DNA from: UBA1431 sp002329665 | GTDB lineage: Bacteria > Bacillota > Clostridia > Christensenellales > UBA1431 | Direction of reading: 5' to 3' | Assembly (NCBI GenBank): GCA_040772545.1 | Contig: JAXGXY010000001.1 | Coordinates: forward strand, 496,001 to 560,000 | DNA length: 64,000 bases | Shown here: in pieces, positions 1 through 8,817 of the stretch | Layout: every line of letters starts with the position of its first letter | Position numbering within the stretch: position 1 is the first letter of the stretch | Notes under the pieces: model-generated | What the model was told of the DNA's origin: nothing | Database searches by the model: none | Seen by the model: only the letters and a program-made list of their open reading frames with translations | Translations under genes and position numbers: made by a program

Positions 1-372
1 GAGGTGGCCGCGCCCTGGGACCGCATCCATGCCGTCTGGTACGAGATGCGCAAGGCCCTAAAACCCCTCTGCACAGTGGTCGACTGCCATTTTTCGCACG
101 TCTACCATACCGGAGCGAGCGTGTACGTCATATTCCATAGCGAGACCGGGGGAGATGATTTCGAGGGCGAGCGCCGGTATCAGGAGTGCCTCAGGGTTGC
201 CGTCGAGACCAGCCTGAAATATGGCGGCAACGTTTCCCACCACCACGGGGTGGGGAAGGCAAAGGCCGCATATCTCGAAGGAGAGCACGGCGTGGGGCTC
301 GATGTCATGCGGAGCATCAAGCGCGCGTTGGATCCGGATCGTCTGATGAACAGGGGGGTGCTTGGATTATGA
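1..372 (+). CDS. FAD-linked oxidase, C-terminal part (GlcD/alkyl-DHAP synthase-like)
   Basis: This is the C-terminal part of a FAD-dependent oxidoreductase of the glycolate oxidase/alkylglycerone-phosphate synthase superfamily; the FAD-binding half lies left of the window. The reading frame is open from base 1. Supporting features are the VSHHHGVGKAK stretch, in which family members use histidines near the flavin, and the ending RALDPDRLMNRGVLGL, the usual last strand of the FAD-oxidase C domain. Its stop overlaps the next start (ATGA), so the two genes are translationally coupled, as glcD-glcF pairs often are. The substrate (a 2-hydroxyacid or an alkyl-DHAP-type compound) cannot be decided from this fragment. 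Confidence 0.85.
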   Translation, partial: EVAAPWDRIHAVWYEMRKALKPLCTVVDCHFSHVYHTGASVYVIFHSETGGDDFEGERRYQECLRVAVETSLKYGGNVSHHHGVGKAKAAYLEGEHGVGLDVMRSIKRALDPDRLMNRGVLGL

Positions 373-1490
373 GGGAATTCACGCTTAATGACTACGAAGC
401 ACAGCTTACACGGCAGGTGCTTCACATGGACCAGGGCGTATGCTATAACCCCGAGTTCCGTGCGACCCGCCGCATGCACGATTATCCCTCAAGGAAGCTG
501 CAGATCGCGCGCGCGGTCTACAAGGGAGAACTCGAACCCAGCGAATACGCTGCCGATATCGTGTTCTCAGCCATACTCTCCGGGCAGGGGGAGCGGTGGC
601 AGAACTTCGGCGAGGATTCGTACGAATATACGCTGGTGTCCATGCTCTGCCGCGAAATGCTGCTGAAGAAAGGCGTCGGGACCAAATATGCCAAAGCGCT
701 TCTCGACCTGTTGAATAAGAACGAAGGCCATATTGCGGATGTGTCGGAATATGCATCGGCCTGGCAGGAGGCGATGCCCATAAGCGGGGAGAGCGGTGCG
801 TACCTGTGCCTCGACGACGCTACGGCAGCCTTAGTGCCCCATTGCGCCCGCGGTCTGGGGGACTTATTCCGCAGGAGGGGGATGGAGTTTCAAGGCGGCA
901 TAGGACCGGTGTTTGCCGGTTACGAGTATTTCGCCTACGGCCTGATCGACGAAGGCATCGCGCACCTGAAGGGCTGGGTCGAGGCGTTGAAGTCCGGCGG
1001 CATTGACACGGTGGTGACGCTCAGCGGGCAGACGGAAACAGTATTCAGGCTTCTCATGCCGGCCGTCGGGATCGCGCACGGATTCAGGGTAAAAAATGTG
1101 CTAGACTTCCTTTCCCCGACCCGAATGCCGCAGCCGGCATATGCCTATGCCGGCAGTTTCTACGCACGGGCCCTGCGCCGCGATGGCGTAATCAATGCGC
1201 TACTGCCCAACAAGGAAGAGCGCCCCGCAGCGTGGTCCGGCGAGTTCAACCCGATGCTGGAGGCCGATAACCGCGTCAACACGGTCACGAAATGGCAGCC
1301 GCCGGTCTGCCCGGAATTTGCGGCGCCGGGACTGGACGAAGCGCTGCTGGACCGGATACGCGAGGACGCGGTGGCACAGATAGGGCTGTCCGGCGCTTCG
1401 CTGACGGTTGTTTTCGACCCGCATGCCTACCATGCGTTGCATGAAAGCGGATGCCGGGGACGGGTGGCGTATTTCGCCGAATTGATGTAG
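369..1490 (+). CDS. GlcF-like partner protein lacking the iron-sulfur cysteines
   Basis: This 373-residue protein is coupled to the upstream FAD oxidase by a 4-base overlap; an in-frame upstream ATG at 186 would run back through that oxidase and is not used. The N-terminal third (SRKLQIARAVYKGELEPSEY, then a stretch around MLCREMLLKKGVG) follows the helical layout of GlcF/heterodisulfide-reductase-type electron-transfer subunits. However, the six cysteines I can see are isolated and no CxxCxxC motif remains. The C-terminal half resembles a CCG-domain fold without the CCG residues. I infer that it forms a complex with the oxidase but does not carry [4Fe-4S] clusters. The function is otherwise unknown. 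Confidence 0.6.
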   Translation: MREFTLNDYEAQLTRQVLHMDQGVCYNPEFRATRRMHDYPSRKLQIARAVYKGELEPSEYAADIVFSAILSGQGERWQNFGEDSYEYTLVSMLCREMLLKKGVGTKYAKALLDLLNKNEGHIADVSEYASAWQEAMPISGESGAYLCLDDATAALVPHCARGLGDLFRRRGMEFQGGIGPVFAGYEYFAYGLIDEGIAHLKGWVEALKSGGIDTVVTLSGQTETVFRLLMPAVGIAHGFRVKNVLDFLSPTRMPQPAYAYAGSFYARALRRDGVINALLPNKEERPAAWSGEFNPMLEADNRVNTVTKWQPPVCPEFAAPGLDEALLDRIREDAVAQIGLSGASLTVVFDPHAYHALHESGCRGRVAYFAELM

Positions 1491-1727
1491 CCCGGCATGG
1501 AGAAGACGGTCGGATTACTGTGAAATATCAGACAGGGGATGGGCCGGGGTTGGGAACCGGAGACCCTGGCCCGGGCTCCTAAACATGATTCGAAAAGTTT
1601 TCAACGGATAGGCCGCTTGAAAGTAGCCTTGGGTGCAGCGTATCGACGATTTCGCGCCATACGGCCGAAGGATTCCATGCCAGACGGCCGCGGCTCATTA
1701 GGTTGCGGCGAACAAGGCGTGACCCCG

Positions 1728-2534
1728 TTAATCTAAACGTGTGCCGGTCATCTCCATCATGGTATAGAGCACACCGTCCTCATCGTTGGTCAGCCTTGTT
1801 TCGAAAGCGCAGGTCTTTTTAATATCAGGATGGGCGTTTTTAATGGCATAGCTGTAACGGCAGTTTTCCATAAGCCCCGTGTCGTTCATATGGTCTCCGA
1901 AGCACATGGTTTCCTCGGGAGTAACACCGGTTATCGCCTGTAGCCTCCGGAGGCACGAGCCTTTATCCTCATCCGCCAGCAGGACATCCAGCCATTTCTC
2001 GCCCGACGGATATGCTTTGAAACGAGGACCCAGAAAGCGCAACCGCTCATAGCCGTTTTTCAGCGGGTCGATACCGTCCCAGAAGGATACTTTACAGATG
2101 CTGTCCGACATAATCGCCTCTTCAAGGTCATCGAGAAATTCCAGTCTTGTGCAAAATTTTTTTAAAGACCGAATGATTTCCGGGTCGCTGTCGCTTTTTA
2201 CGTAACCGCATTTCGTGCCACAAAGCACAGGGGTGAGACGTGCGACGTTGCTTCCTGCCGCGAGTATTTCACGGATTTCATCCTTGTCCATTCTTGCTGT
2301 GTGGAGGATCTTGTTATCCATAAGGAGCGCAGACCCGTTTTCACAAATCACAGCACCCTTATCGAGAAACTCTGAAAACTGGTCCTGCACGGTGTAGATC
2401 GCCCGACCGGTCGCGATTGCGAATGCTATGCCACGCTTCTTTAGTTTATCTATCAGGGGCATCAGCTTTTCGGAATAAGTCTTATCGGAACGCAATAATG
2501 TCCCGTCAAGGTCGCTAACGATTAACCTGATCAT
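1728..2534 (-). CDS. Cof-type HAD family phosphatase
   Basis: This 268-residue cytosolic hydrolase belongs to HAD subfamily IIB. The N-terminal motif SDLDGTLL supplies the nucleophile Asp8 and acid/base Asp10, ATGRA is motif II, and the late CFGDHMNDTGLM segment is the metal-binding motif IV. Between motifs II and IV lies the alpha/beta cap typical of Cof proteins, which dephosphorylate sugar phosphates, FMN or phosphorylated cofactors. The start is supported by a GGGAG site just upstream. It appears to be monocistronic, with a hairpin separating it from the peroxiredoxin gene upstream on the same strand. The substrate cannot be assigned. Confidence 0.92.
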   Translation of the reverse strand: MIRLIVSDLDGTLLRSDKTYSEKLMPLIDKLKKRGIAFAIATGRAIYTVQDQFSEFLDKGAVICENGSALLMDNKILHTARMDKDEIREILAAGSNVARLTPVLCGTKCGYVKSDSDPEIIRSLKKFCTRLEFLDDLEEAIMSDSICKVSFWDGIDPLKNGYERLRFLGPRFKAYPSGEKWLDVLLADEDKGSCLRRLQAITGVTPEETMCFGDHMNDTGLMENCRYSYAIKNAHPDIKKTCAFETRLTNDEDGVLYTMMEMTGTRLD

Positions 2535-2624
2535 AACATACTCCCTTCAGATGACAGCGGACGTTTTTTCTACGGATTATTATAACACATCTTTACATGT
2601 AAAGCCTTATATGGTTACAAACAC

Positions 2625-2668
2625 AAAAAACACATCGACCACACAACAAGTGTCTTGTTGTGTGGTCG
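2625..2668 (-). terminator. Intrinsic terminator after the peroxiredoxin gene
   Basis: A perfect 15-bp stem (2636-2650 with 2654-2668) closes on a 3-base loop. On the minus strand it is followed within 5 bases by six T residues (2625-2630). It lies downstream of the peroxiredoxin gene and upstream of the HAD gene. Confidence 0.8.
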
Positions 2669-2778
2669 CGCAAGTTGAACCGGAGATGGGTAAAGCTTCA
2701 GACAGAACTTAATACAAGAAAGCGTGGCTTAACGCTTGAAATTTGTTTTTTCATACGTAAATTTCCTGTAGTACTGAT

Positions 2779-3462
2779 TCATGTGTCCTGTGGCATGAGT
2801 GGTTTATGGCAGAACCACCAGTCGAAGCATTGTATCCGTCCCTCTTTTTGCTGCACATAACGCTGGTTAATATCGTTAACGGAGCTGGCCGGCGGTACGA
2901 TAACGTCGCTTCCGATGATGTTGTTCTGTGGCCAATTCTCCGGAGTTGCCACATTATGCTTGCTCGCTGTCTGCAGCGCATTGACCGAACGCCATATCTC
3001 AGAGATATTCCTGCCGATTTCCTGAGGATAGTACAGTATCTGCCTGATAATGCCTTTATCATCGAGCACAAAAACCCCGCGCACCGGCCTTGTGCTTTTA
3101 TTCGGACGGATCATGCCAAGCAATGCGGCCAGTTCTCCCAAAGGATCCGCTATCACGGGGAATGTGATCTCGATGCCGATTCTGTCCTTGATCCACTCGA
3201 TCCATTTGAGATGGGAATATACCTGATCGACAGACAACCCGATCAGTTCGGTATTTATTTTGTCAAAATGCTCCTTCCATTGTTCGAATGCGATGAATTC
3301 TGTCGTGCATACGGGCGTGAAATCGCCGGGGTGACTGAACAAAACAAGCCATTTCCCGGAATAATCTTCCGGAAGCATCCTGGGCCCTAGCGTCGTATGT
3401 ACGGAAACTTTCGGGAAATGATCTCCAATGGTTGGCGCCGCCGGCTTCCCTGTATTCTCCAT
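2779..3462 (-). CDS. Prx6-type peroxiredoxin
   Basis: This thiol peroxidase reduces peroxides in the cytosol. The peroxidatic cysteine is Cys52 in PGDFTPVCTTE. The C-terminus carries CFDWWFC (Cys212 and Cys218), the same spacing as the resolving-cysteine region of the archaeal enzyme from Aeropyrum pernix, so a disulfide-forming cycle is likely rather than a strict 1-Cys cycle. The start is placed at the Met six codons inside the longest frame, because the AGGAGG site overlaps that frame's first ATG and sits at correct spacing only for the inner one. This gives 227 residues, a normal family length. A strong hairpin terminator follows. Confidence 0.92.
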   Translation of the reverse strand: MENTGKPAAPTIGDHFPKVSVHTTLGPRMLPEDYSGKWLVLFSHPGDFTPVCTTEFIAFEQWKEHFDKINTELIGLSVDQVYSHLKWIEWIKDRIGIEITFPVIADPLGELAALLGMIRPNKSTRPVRGVFVLDDKGIIRQILYYPQEIGRNISEIWRSVNALQTASKHNVATPENWPQNNIIGSDVIVPPASSVNDINQRYVQQKEGRIQCFDWWFCHKPLMPQDT

Positions 3463-3996
3463 CACCTTGAACCTCCTCATAAAAACGAACTCCTATATCC
3501 TATGCGATTAGGAAAGCTATGGTGTTTATGCGGGTTGAGACCGTCGTATCTTCTTCGCTGATATTTGCGGGACGGGGGCAAACGAGGCGCTTCGGTATAC
3601 GGCATAGCAGTTTGCACATACCCAACGCCATATTTGCTACCGGTCCCCGGCTTGAATATTTAAGAGCCAAAAAGAGTCGGAAACATAATAATGCTGTTTT
3701 TTATCGCACATTCATACTATAATGTCGGTGTGAACCGGGTTTGTCATCGGCGGCATGTTTCTATTAACCGCACTGGTTCAGATACTCCGCTGGAAAGCCT
3801 GCGGCACGGTTTTGCGACATAACCGTCCTATTGCCGACGGATATCCATAGTGCCGCTGGGCGAAATATAAAAGCCGGTGCGGAGTATGTTTACGAGTGGA
3901 TGCCCAAAAAGGATCCGGGAACGTAGCCCTAGCGGCGCGCGGCCGATGTGGACGCAAGACATATTACAACTGTTGGTACTATGATCGGGAAGGACT
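3463..3996. other. Intergenic region, no gene seen
   Basis: This 534-base gap lies between divergent genes. No open frame has a ribosome site or recognisable product. A TATAAT at 3718-3723 on the plus strand could be a -10 element for the downstream membrane protein, although no good -35 is present. If it is used, the mRNA has a roughly 265-base leader. I could not match that leader to a known riboswitch. Confidence 0.4.
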
Positions 3997-4572
3997 ATGA
4001 AGCATAAGCATCGATTAGAAACAGATAACAGACTCCAATGGGAGGTCTATGTTCCGATATTCAGGAACCGGCTTATATTGAAAGGGCTGGGGATCGCCAT
4101 CGGGATACCTTTTGGAATCGTGATCGTGGTCATCATCGTGTCGACCGGGGGAGATGTATTTGGCACGGACGCCAAATACGCGCTGGGGCTCATTGCTCTG
4201 ACGCTTATACTGACTGTTTTAATCGTTTTGGTTATCTACGGGGGGAAATACGCCCCCGGCTTTATCGTGGACGAAACGGGGATCGTCAATTATACGCAGG
4301 ATCGCCAGGCCAGGCGTAACCGGGTATTAAACGGCCTGCTGGTCGCGCTGGGCGTGATGTCCGGCAACCCGACTGCGGTGGGCGCAGGGATGATCGCACA
4401 GTCGAGGCAGGTCATGCGGATCAAATGGAAAAATGTTTACAGGGTCAAATATGACTCCAAAAGGCACACCATCCTGGTGCGGGGCAGGTATACGGGGAAG
4501 ATCGCTGTATTCTGCACGCGGGAGAACTACGCGCAGGTGGAAGCGATCATCAGAGAGAAAACGGGGTCATAA
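3997..4572 (+). CDS. Small membrane protein with cytosolic PH-like tail
   Basis: This is a 191-residue protein of unknown function. Two hydrophobic segments (roughly residues 29-48 and 62-84) are separated by a short charged loop. The C-terminal half (FIVDETGIVNYT onward, ending in short alternating beta-type stretches) resembles the small bacterial PH-like domains that follow paired membrane helices. The GGAAGGA site stands two bases before the ATG, so initiation is probably adequate but not optimal. It is monocistronic and closed by a hairpin 60 bases downstream. The family assignment is an impression from layout, not a motif match. Confidence 0.65.
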   Translation: MKHKHRLETDNRLQWEVYVPIFRNRLILKGLGIAIGIPFGIVIVVIIVSTGGDVFGTDAKYALGLIALTLILTVLIVLVIYGGKYAPGFIVDETGIVNYTQDRQARRNRVLNGLLVALGVMSGNPTAVGAGMIAQSRQVMRIKWKNVYRVKYDSKRHTILVRGRYTGKIAVFCTRENYAQVEAIIREKTGS

Positions 4573-4632
4573 GCGATAAACACCATATCGTAGCAAAGAA
4601 TCCAAACAGAGAATAAGGAGCGATAAATAAAA

Positions 4633-4665
4633 GACGGCTATCAATCGATGGCCGTCCTTCATTTG
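4633..4665 (+). terminator. Probable terminator
   Basis: A 9-bp stem with one G-T pair (gacggctat with atggccgtc) closes on a 6-base loop and is followed by a T-rich stretch. It lies 60 bases after the small membrane protein gene. Confidence 0.55.
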
Positions 4666-5021
4666 TATCACCATTTAGTAGGCCTTTGTTCAAGTTCGCG
4701 TATCCCGCCGTCACGGCTGTCTATGCGCCTTTGTCTTGTGTTGTTTTTGTTGTGGCCAATGCCCGCCATAAGTCTATTCGTTCCACCCCGGCTCCCCGCC
4801 CTCCTCCCGCCTGAACCAATCAATGCCGCCCGGAGCTTTCATGGGATGGGCCCTTAGAATACTGTAATAATATATCTCGGGTTTTTATTAGGATGACAGG
4901 GCGCATGCGATCTTTGGCTAATGGCAGCCTGTTTATTTTTGGAATTATTTATAATTTTTGCAATAAATGGAAATGATTAACATACGCTTTAGAAACGAAG
5001 GACAAGAGAGGCATAGGTCAA
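4666..5021 (+). other. Intergenic region with AT-rich promoter zone for the exopolysaccharide operon
   Basis: No gene is visible. The first 190 bases are unremarkable. The last 130 are strongly AT-rich and contain TATAAT-like hexamers near 4950, so the exopolysaccharide operon promoter probably lies here. No convincing -35 can be paired with them. Confidence 0.35.
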
Positions 5022-5858
5022 ATGAAAAGAGCATTATTGTTACTGGTTTGTGCGTTGGTTGCCCTATGTTTTACTTTTTACATACTCGAAATAAACGTCG
5101 CCGATGTTTTCACATACAGTAACGGGGTTTCGGTGAAGCCCGAGACGGAACTTTCGAAAAAAGAACAGAGCAGCTATGAACCTCCCGTTCCATTGCGGAT
5201 AAACGGATGGACGCTCGTGTGGGCCGACGATTTCGACGGCCCCAGTTTGAATATGGAGCATTGGTCGGAGGTCGACCGGAAGAACAGCTACAACAACGAA
5301 TTGCAGTACTATTCTCCGCTTAACTCGTATGTTAGGAAAGGACACTTGTATCTTACGGCAAAGAAGGAAAAGAAAGAAGGGAAACGATATACATCGGCAA
5401 TGGTCGAAACAAGGGATAAACTCTCAATAAATGCGGGGAAAATCGAAATAAGGGCCAAAATGCCGTCCGGGCAGGGCCTTTTCCCGGCAATCTGGCTTTT
5501 ATCGTACAACGGGGATTACGAGATAGACATCATGGAGATGATAGGCAGCGAACCGGACGCCATCTATGGGGTAAACCATTATTATTTAGACGGTGTACTG
5601 GCCAAGTCCTATGAAATGATCAGGAAGGATGGCACGGACGGCTTTCATGTATACACCCTTGAGTGGGAGAAGGACGAATTGCGATGGTACATGGATGGTA
5701 AGCTGTACCATCAAACGAAACGCGGGGTTCCGGATGAAGAGATGTATCTGATTTTTACGCTTGCGGTCGGAGGCGATTGGCCGGGCTCTCCTACGAATGA
5801 TAAGATTTTTCCCTGCAGCATGGTGGTTGACTATGTCAAACTTTACCAGCGTATTTGA
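5022..5858 (+). CDS. Glycoside hydrolase family 16, membrane-anchored
   Basis: This is an endo-beta-glucanase-type enzyme (GH16: licheninase, laminarinase and relatives) of 278 residues. An N-terminal hydrophobic segment (residues 4-22) without a clear signal-peptidase site suggests a membrane anchor with the catalytic domain outside. The catalytic signature EIDIMEMIG puts the nucleophile at Glu167, the assisting Asp at 169 and the acid/base at Glu172. Further family features are VWADDFDG, WLLSYNGDYE and the late DYVKLYQ strand. It is the first gene of an operon with a GT2 synthase and a NodB-type deacetylase, so it more likely trims or releases the polymer made by that operon than feeds on external glucan. 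Confidence 0.92.
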   Translation: MKRALLLLVCALVALCFTFYILEINVADVFTYSNGVSVKPETELSKKEQSSYEPPVPLRINGWTLVWADDFDGPSLNMEHWSEVDRKNSYNNELQYYSPLNSYVRKGHLYLTAKKEKKEGKRYTSAMVETRDKLSINAGKIEIRAKMPSGQGLFPAIWLLSYNGDYEIDIMEMIGSEPDAIYGVNHYYLDGVLAKSYEMIRKDGTDGFHVYTLEWEKDELRWYMDGKLYHQTKRGVPDEEMYLIFTLAVGGDWPGSPTNDKIFPCSMVVDYVKLYQRI

Positions 5859-5890
5859 TAACGCGGAAGAAAGCACAGGGGTTATAGCAA

Positions 5891-7228
5891 GTGATAATCA
5901 TTGAACTTCTGATATTTTTAAGTACGGTGCTTCCAATTGTCCATTTTTTTAACGCTGTTCTTGCCAAGAAAGAATACAGCGGTCACAATGCCGCATGTAA
6001 CAAGAGAATGAGCATAATCGTCCCCTGCTTCAATGAAGAGGATGCCGTGCCCGCCTCGGTCTGTGGTTTGTTGAACATGGATTATAAGGAGTTTGAAGCT
6101 ATCTATGTGAATGACGGCTCAAAGGATAAAACACTGGGTGTTCTCAACGACATGCTCCACCTCGAACAAGTATTTCAAAACAATCCGCATCCATACAGTA
6201 TTAAAGCGATTTATCGATCAAGCAAACACCCAAACTTTTATGTGATAGACAAACAAAATGGCGGGAAGAGTGAGGCGCTGAACGCGGGCGTTTATTTTGC
6301 CTCCTCCGAATTAATTGTTACCCTCGATGCCGACAGCGTGCTAAAAAACGATGCGCTGCATTATATGAATAACGCTTTTGAGGATTCGGATGTTGTGGCG
6401 GCAGGCGGAGCCATCCACATTATGCAGGGATACGACGCTTTGTATCTGGGAAACAAGCTTGATGCAAAAAGGCGTTGTCTTATAACACTTCAGCTACTCG
6501 AGTACCTGAAAGGTTTTTATATCTATAAGCTGTCCCTGTCCAAACAAAAGGCGATGGCCATCATCTCGGGCGCGTTCGGCGTCTTTCGCAAAGGGATCCT
6601 CCTGAAAGCGGGCGGTTTCAGGAAAACGGTCGGGGAAGACATTGACATAACGATACATATCCAGCAGCTGATCCATAAAACCAGGCAAAGAATCGTTTAC
6701 CTGCCCAATGCGCTGTGTTATACACAGTGCCCGGAAAACTGGCGGGATTTGAGGAAACAGCGCATACGCTGGCAAAAGGGCTTCATCGACTGTGTGATCC
6801 ATTACAAAAAGTTTTTAATCAAGACGTTTCTGATAAGGAGCCTGAGTTTTCACTTTTTGTTGGAAGCGCTAGTGATTGGTATCTGTTCGTGTCTGTTTAC
6901 CATACTTACGTATGTTTTTGTATTCGTGCTGGCTTTTTGCAGCCCTCAGGCCGTAGGAGTGTTCTTTGAATACTATTTGTTCTGCCTTTGCTTTAACATA
7001 GCGTATTCGATATGTGCCATCGTGGTTGGCGCAAAATTCAATTGGTATCCCAAGTCCACTATTAGAAAAGCTGCTCAGGCGATAATCATGGACATTCTAT
7101 TCTATAGATATTTTAATCTGTTTATGTATATTGCCGGAACGTTTATGTATTTCTGGAGCCATCGGACAATCCACAATTGGAATAAGGTCGAAAGGAACAA
7201 AAGGGCATTTTTGGTGCCGAAACGATAG
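5891..7228 (+). CDS. Family 2 processive glycosyltransferase (PgaC/IcaA-like)
   Basis: This 445-residue membrane glycosyltransferase starts at GTG. An N-terminal helix is followed by a GT-A domain with VPCFNEE, YVNDGSKD, TLDADSV (the DxD metal site), the GEDID acceptor motif and QRIRW, the Q-x-x-R-W signature of processive beta-glycan synthases such as poly-N-acetylglucosamine, cellulose and hyaluronan synthases. About four further helices follow from residue 305. With a deacetylase next door, a poly-beta-1,6-GlcNAc-like product is the leading guess. The partner sugar is not readable from sequence, and no PgaD/IcaD-like subunit is present. Confidence 0.9.
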   Translation: MIIIELLIFLSTVLPIVHFFNAVLAKKEYSGHNAACNKRMSIIVPCFNEEDAVPASVCGLLNMDYKEFEAIYVNDGSKDKTLGVLNDMLHLEQVFQNNPHPYSIKAIYRSSKHPNFYVIDKQNGGKSEALNAGVYFASSELIVTLDADSVLKNDALHYMNNAFEDSDVVAAGGAIHIMQGYDALYLGNKLDAKRRCLITLQLLEYLKGFYIYKLSLSKQKAMAIISGAFGVFRKGILLKAGGFRKTVGEDIDITIHIQQLIHKTRQRIVYLPNALCYTQCPENWRDLRKQRIRWQKGFIDCVIHYKKFLIKTFLIRSLSFHFLLEALVIGICSCLFTILTYVFVFVLAFCSPQAVGVFFEYYLFCLCFNIAYSICAIVVGAKFNWYPKSTIRKAAQAIIMDILFYRYFNLFMYIAGTFMYFWSHRTIHNWNKVERNKRAFLVPKR

Positions 7229-7239
7229 GTGCAGGCATA

Positions 7240-8115
7240 ATGGATAAAACAATGTTAAGATTGTATTTAATAATAGTCGTTTCGCTTATGCTGGCGGTTG
7301 TATGTCTTCCGATGATCGTTGGGAGAACATCGGCATGGGCTCAGGAAAAGGCGACGGAAGTACGTCTTCTTATCAGTGGAACCGGCACGGACGGCAATCC
7401 CCGGAGATTGAATAAAAATAAGGGAAACGTCGTGATAGTGATGGATGATGCCTGGGAAACCCAGTACACGAAAGGGTACCCAACCCTTGAAAAATATAAT
7501 ATGAAGGCATCGATCGCCGTTCCTCCTGCCTTCATTGGCGCACCCGGTTATATGGACTACGCGCAGCTTGCCGAACTGTATCTGAAGGGATGGGATCTTT
7601 TAAACCACACTTTCGATCACGAGATCCTTGAAAACCTTCCTAGGGACAAGCAGGAAGAACAGGTGTTGAAGGCCCGCGAATGGCTTGCCTCACATTTGTT
7701 GGACAGAGGGAAAGACATCCTTGTTTTCCCGGACGGCATGTTCACTATAGAGACATTGGACATTCTGAAAGAACAGGGGTTTGTTGCCGCCAGAAGCCTT
7801 AAAAGCCTCTGGTATGCCAGCGAGGATAGCACGTTTGAAGACGTGGATATCTGCAATCTTATCAGCGACATCCCCCTCGGCACAGCGAAAGCCGCCGTCA
7901 ATAAAGCGATAAACAACCATAGTACGGTGATCTTCGTGTTGCACAAAATCGAACCTGTCACCGACAATTCTCAGATGCAGCTTGAATACGGCAAATTCTT
8001 AGCGCTCGTCGAATACGTTGACAGCAAGAAAAAACAGCTTAACATATTGACGATGACCGAATTGATAGAATTGGAATCCAAAGCAGGCGAACGGATCCCA
8101 TCAGCGGGAGGGTAA
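7240..8115 (+). CDS. Polysaccharide deacetylase (NodB-like), exported
   Basis: This 291-residue protein has an N-terminal signal or anchor segment (residues 6-33) followed by a NodB homology domain. VIVMDDAW provides the Asp-Asp pair (motif 1) and LLNHTFDHE the two metal-binding histidines (H-x3-H, motif 2). A C-terminal MTELIELE segment ends the barrel. Such enzymes remove N-acetyl groups from surface amino-sugar polymers, as IcaB and PgaB do. It lies 11 bases after the synthase gene, so the two are co-expressed. I infer that it deacetylates the polymer the GT2 enzyme makes. Confidence 0.88.
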   Translation: MDKTMLRLYLIIVVSLMLAVVCLPMIVGRTSAWAQEKATEVRLLISGTGTDGNPRRLNKNKGNVVIVMDDAWETQYTKGYPTLEKYNMKASIAVPPAFIGAPGYMDYAQLAELYLKGWDLLNHTFDHEILENLPRDKQEEQVLKAREWLASHLLDRGKDILVFPDGMFTIETLDILKEQGFVAARSLKSLWYASEDSTFEDVDICNLISDIPLGTAKAAVNKAINNHSTVIFVLHKIEPVTDNSQMQLEYGKFLALVEYVDSKKKQLNILTMTELIELESKAGERIPSAGG

Positions 8116-8391
8116 TTCACATTTTTTTCAAATGCACCCTTAAGGATCGGGACAGCACGTTAATCTTTTGTACGCTGTTAATACATCTTAATAGAGCACC
8201 AACGACGGCTTCTTTGCTGTTGAATGCCGTATCGATATTAGGCCAGAGTTTTTTAGACAATTGATGCGTATTCACTACTATAATATAATTGAGCATATCA
8301 TGCGAATCATACATAAAGAGGCATTGCTTATTGAAAAAGTAAAAAGCCCTTGGTTAATTCATTTCGATAACATAAATGAGGAGGAATAACT

Positions 8392-8745
8392 ATGCCGTGT
8401 GTCAAGGTTATGTCTGCTGAAATTGCTCCCGAAAGAAAGGGCCCGTTGGCTAAGCGGCTTTGCGGTGATATGAAAAAATTTCTAAATGCGCCCGTGATGG
8501 AAGTCTTTTACCTGAATCTGGATGGCGCATATGCAAACGGAGAAGAAAACACAGGCGCCCATGCTATCCTTGAAGTGGAAGGGCCGGACATCAGCAAGGA
8601 CGTCGTTTCACGCCTCGGCATTGCTTTATGTGAGAGCTTTCAAGCCGAAAGCGGGTACGAGGATTGCCATTCGGTCGTGGTCTATCATGTCAATGACAAA
8701 GATCATGTTTGCACAAAAGAAGGGCTGCTATCGGAAAAAATGTAG
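8392..8745 (+). CDS. Tautomerase-superfamily-like small protein (DUF1904-type)
   Basis: This 117-residue cytosolic protein begins MPCVKV, leaving Pro as residue 1 after Met removal, as in the tautomerase/MIF superfamily where Pro1 is the general base. The helix-strand pattern (two beta-alpha-beta halves, with FYLNLDGAY and SVVVYHVND as strands) suits that fold. A strong GAGGAGGAA site precedes the ATG. It is followed after 72 bases by the DUF3795 gene. The fold assignment is a reasoned guess and the substrate is unknown. Confidence 0.6.
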   Translation: MPCVKVMSAEIAPERKGPLAKRLCGDMKKFLNAPVMEVFYLNLDGAYANGEENTGAHAILEVEGPDISKDVVSRLGIALCESFQAESGYEDCHSVVVYHVNDKDHVCTKEGLLSEKM

Positions 8746-8817
8746 CGCTGTGAGCCTTATACGAAAGGCTCATGAGCGGTTGACGGAGCAGATTGGCTGT
8801 TTTCATGGTGTTTCAAA

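Noticed and set aside
3723..3996. Possible c-di-GMP or cobalamin riboswitch before the small membrane protein
   Set aside because: Fragments such as GGAAAGCC recall known motifs, but the conserved core and paired arms could not be assembled.
4648..4857. 69-codon plus-strand frame before the GH16 gene
   Set aside because: It starts inside a terminator hairpin, has low-complexity Leu/Pro content and no ribosome site.
8117..8314. 65-codon minus-strand frame after the deacetylase gene
   Set aside because: It reads like a plausible protein tail but has no ribosome site, no recognised family and AT-rich composition that favours chance frames. It could be a gene remnant, but I cannot support it.
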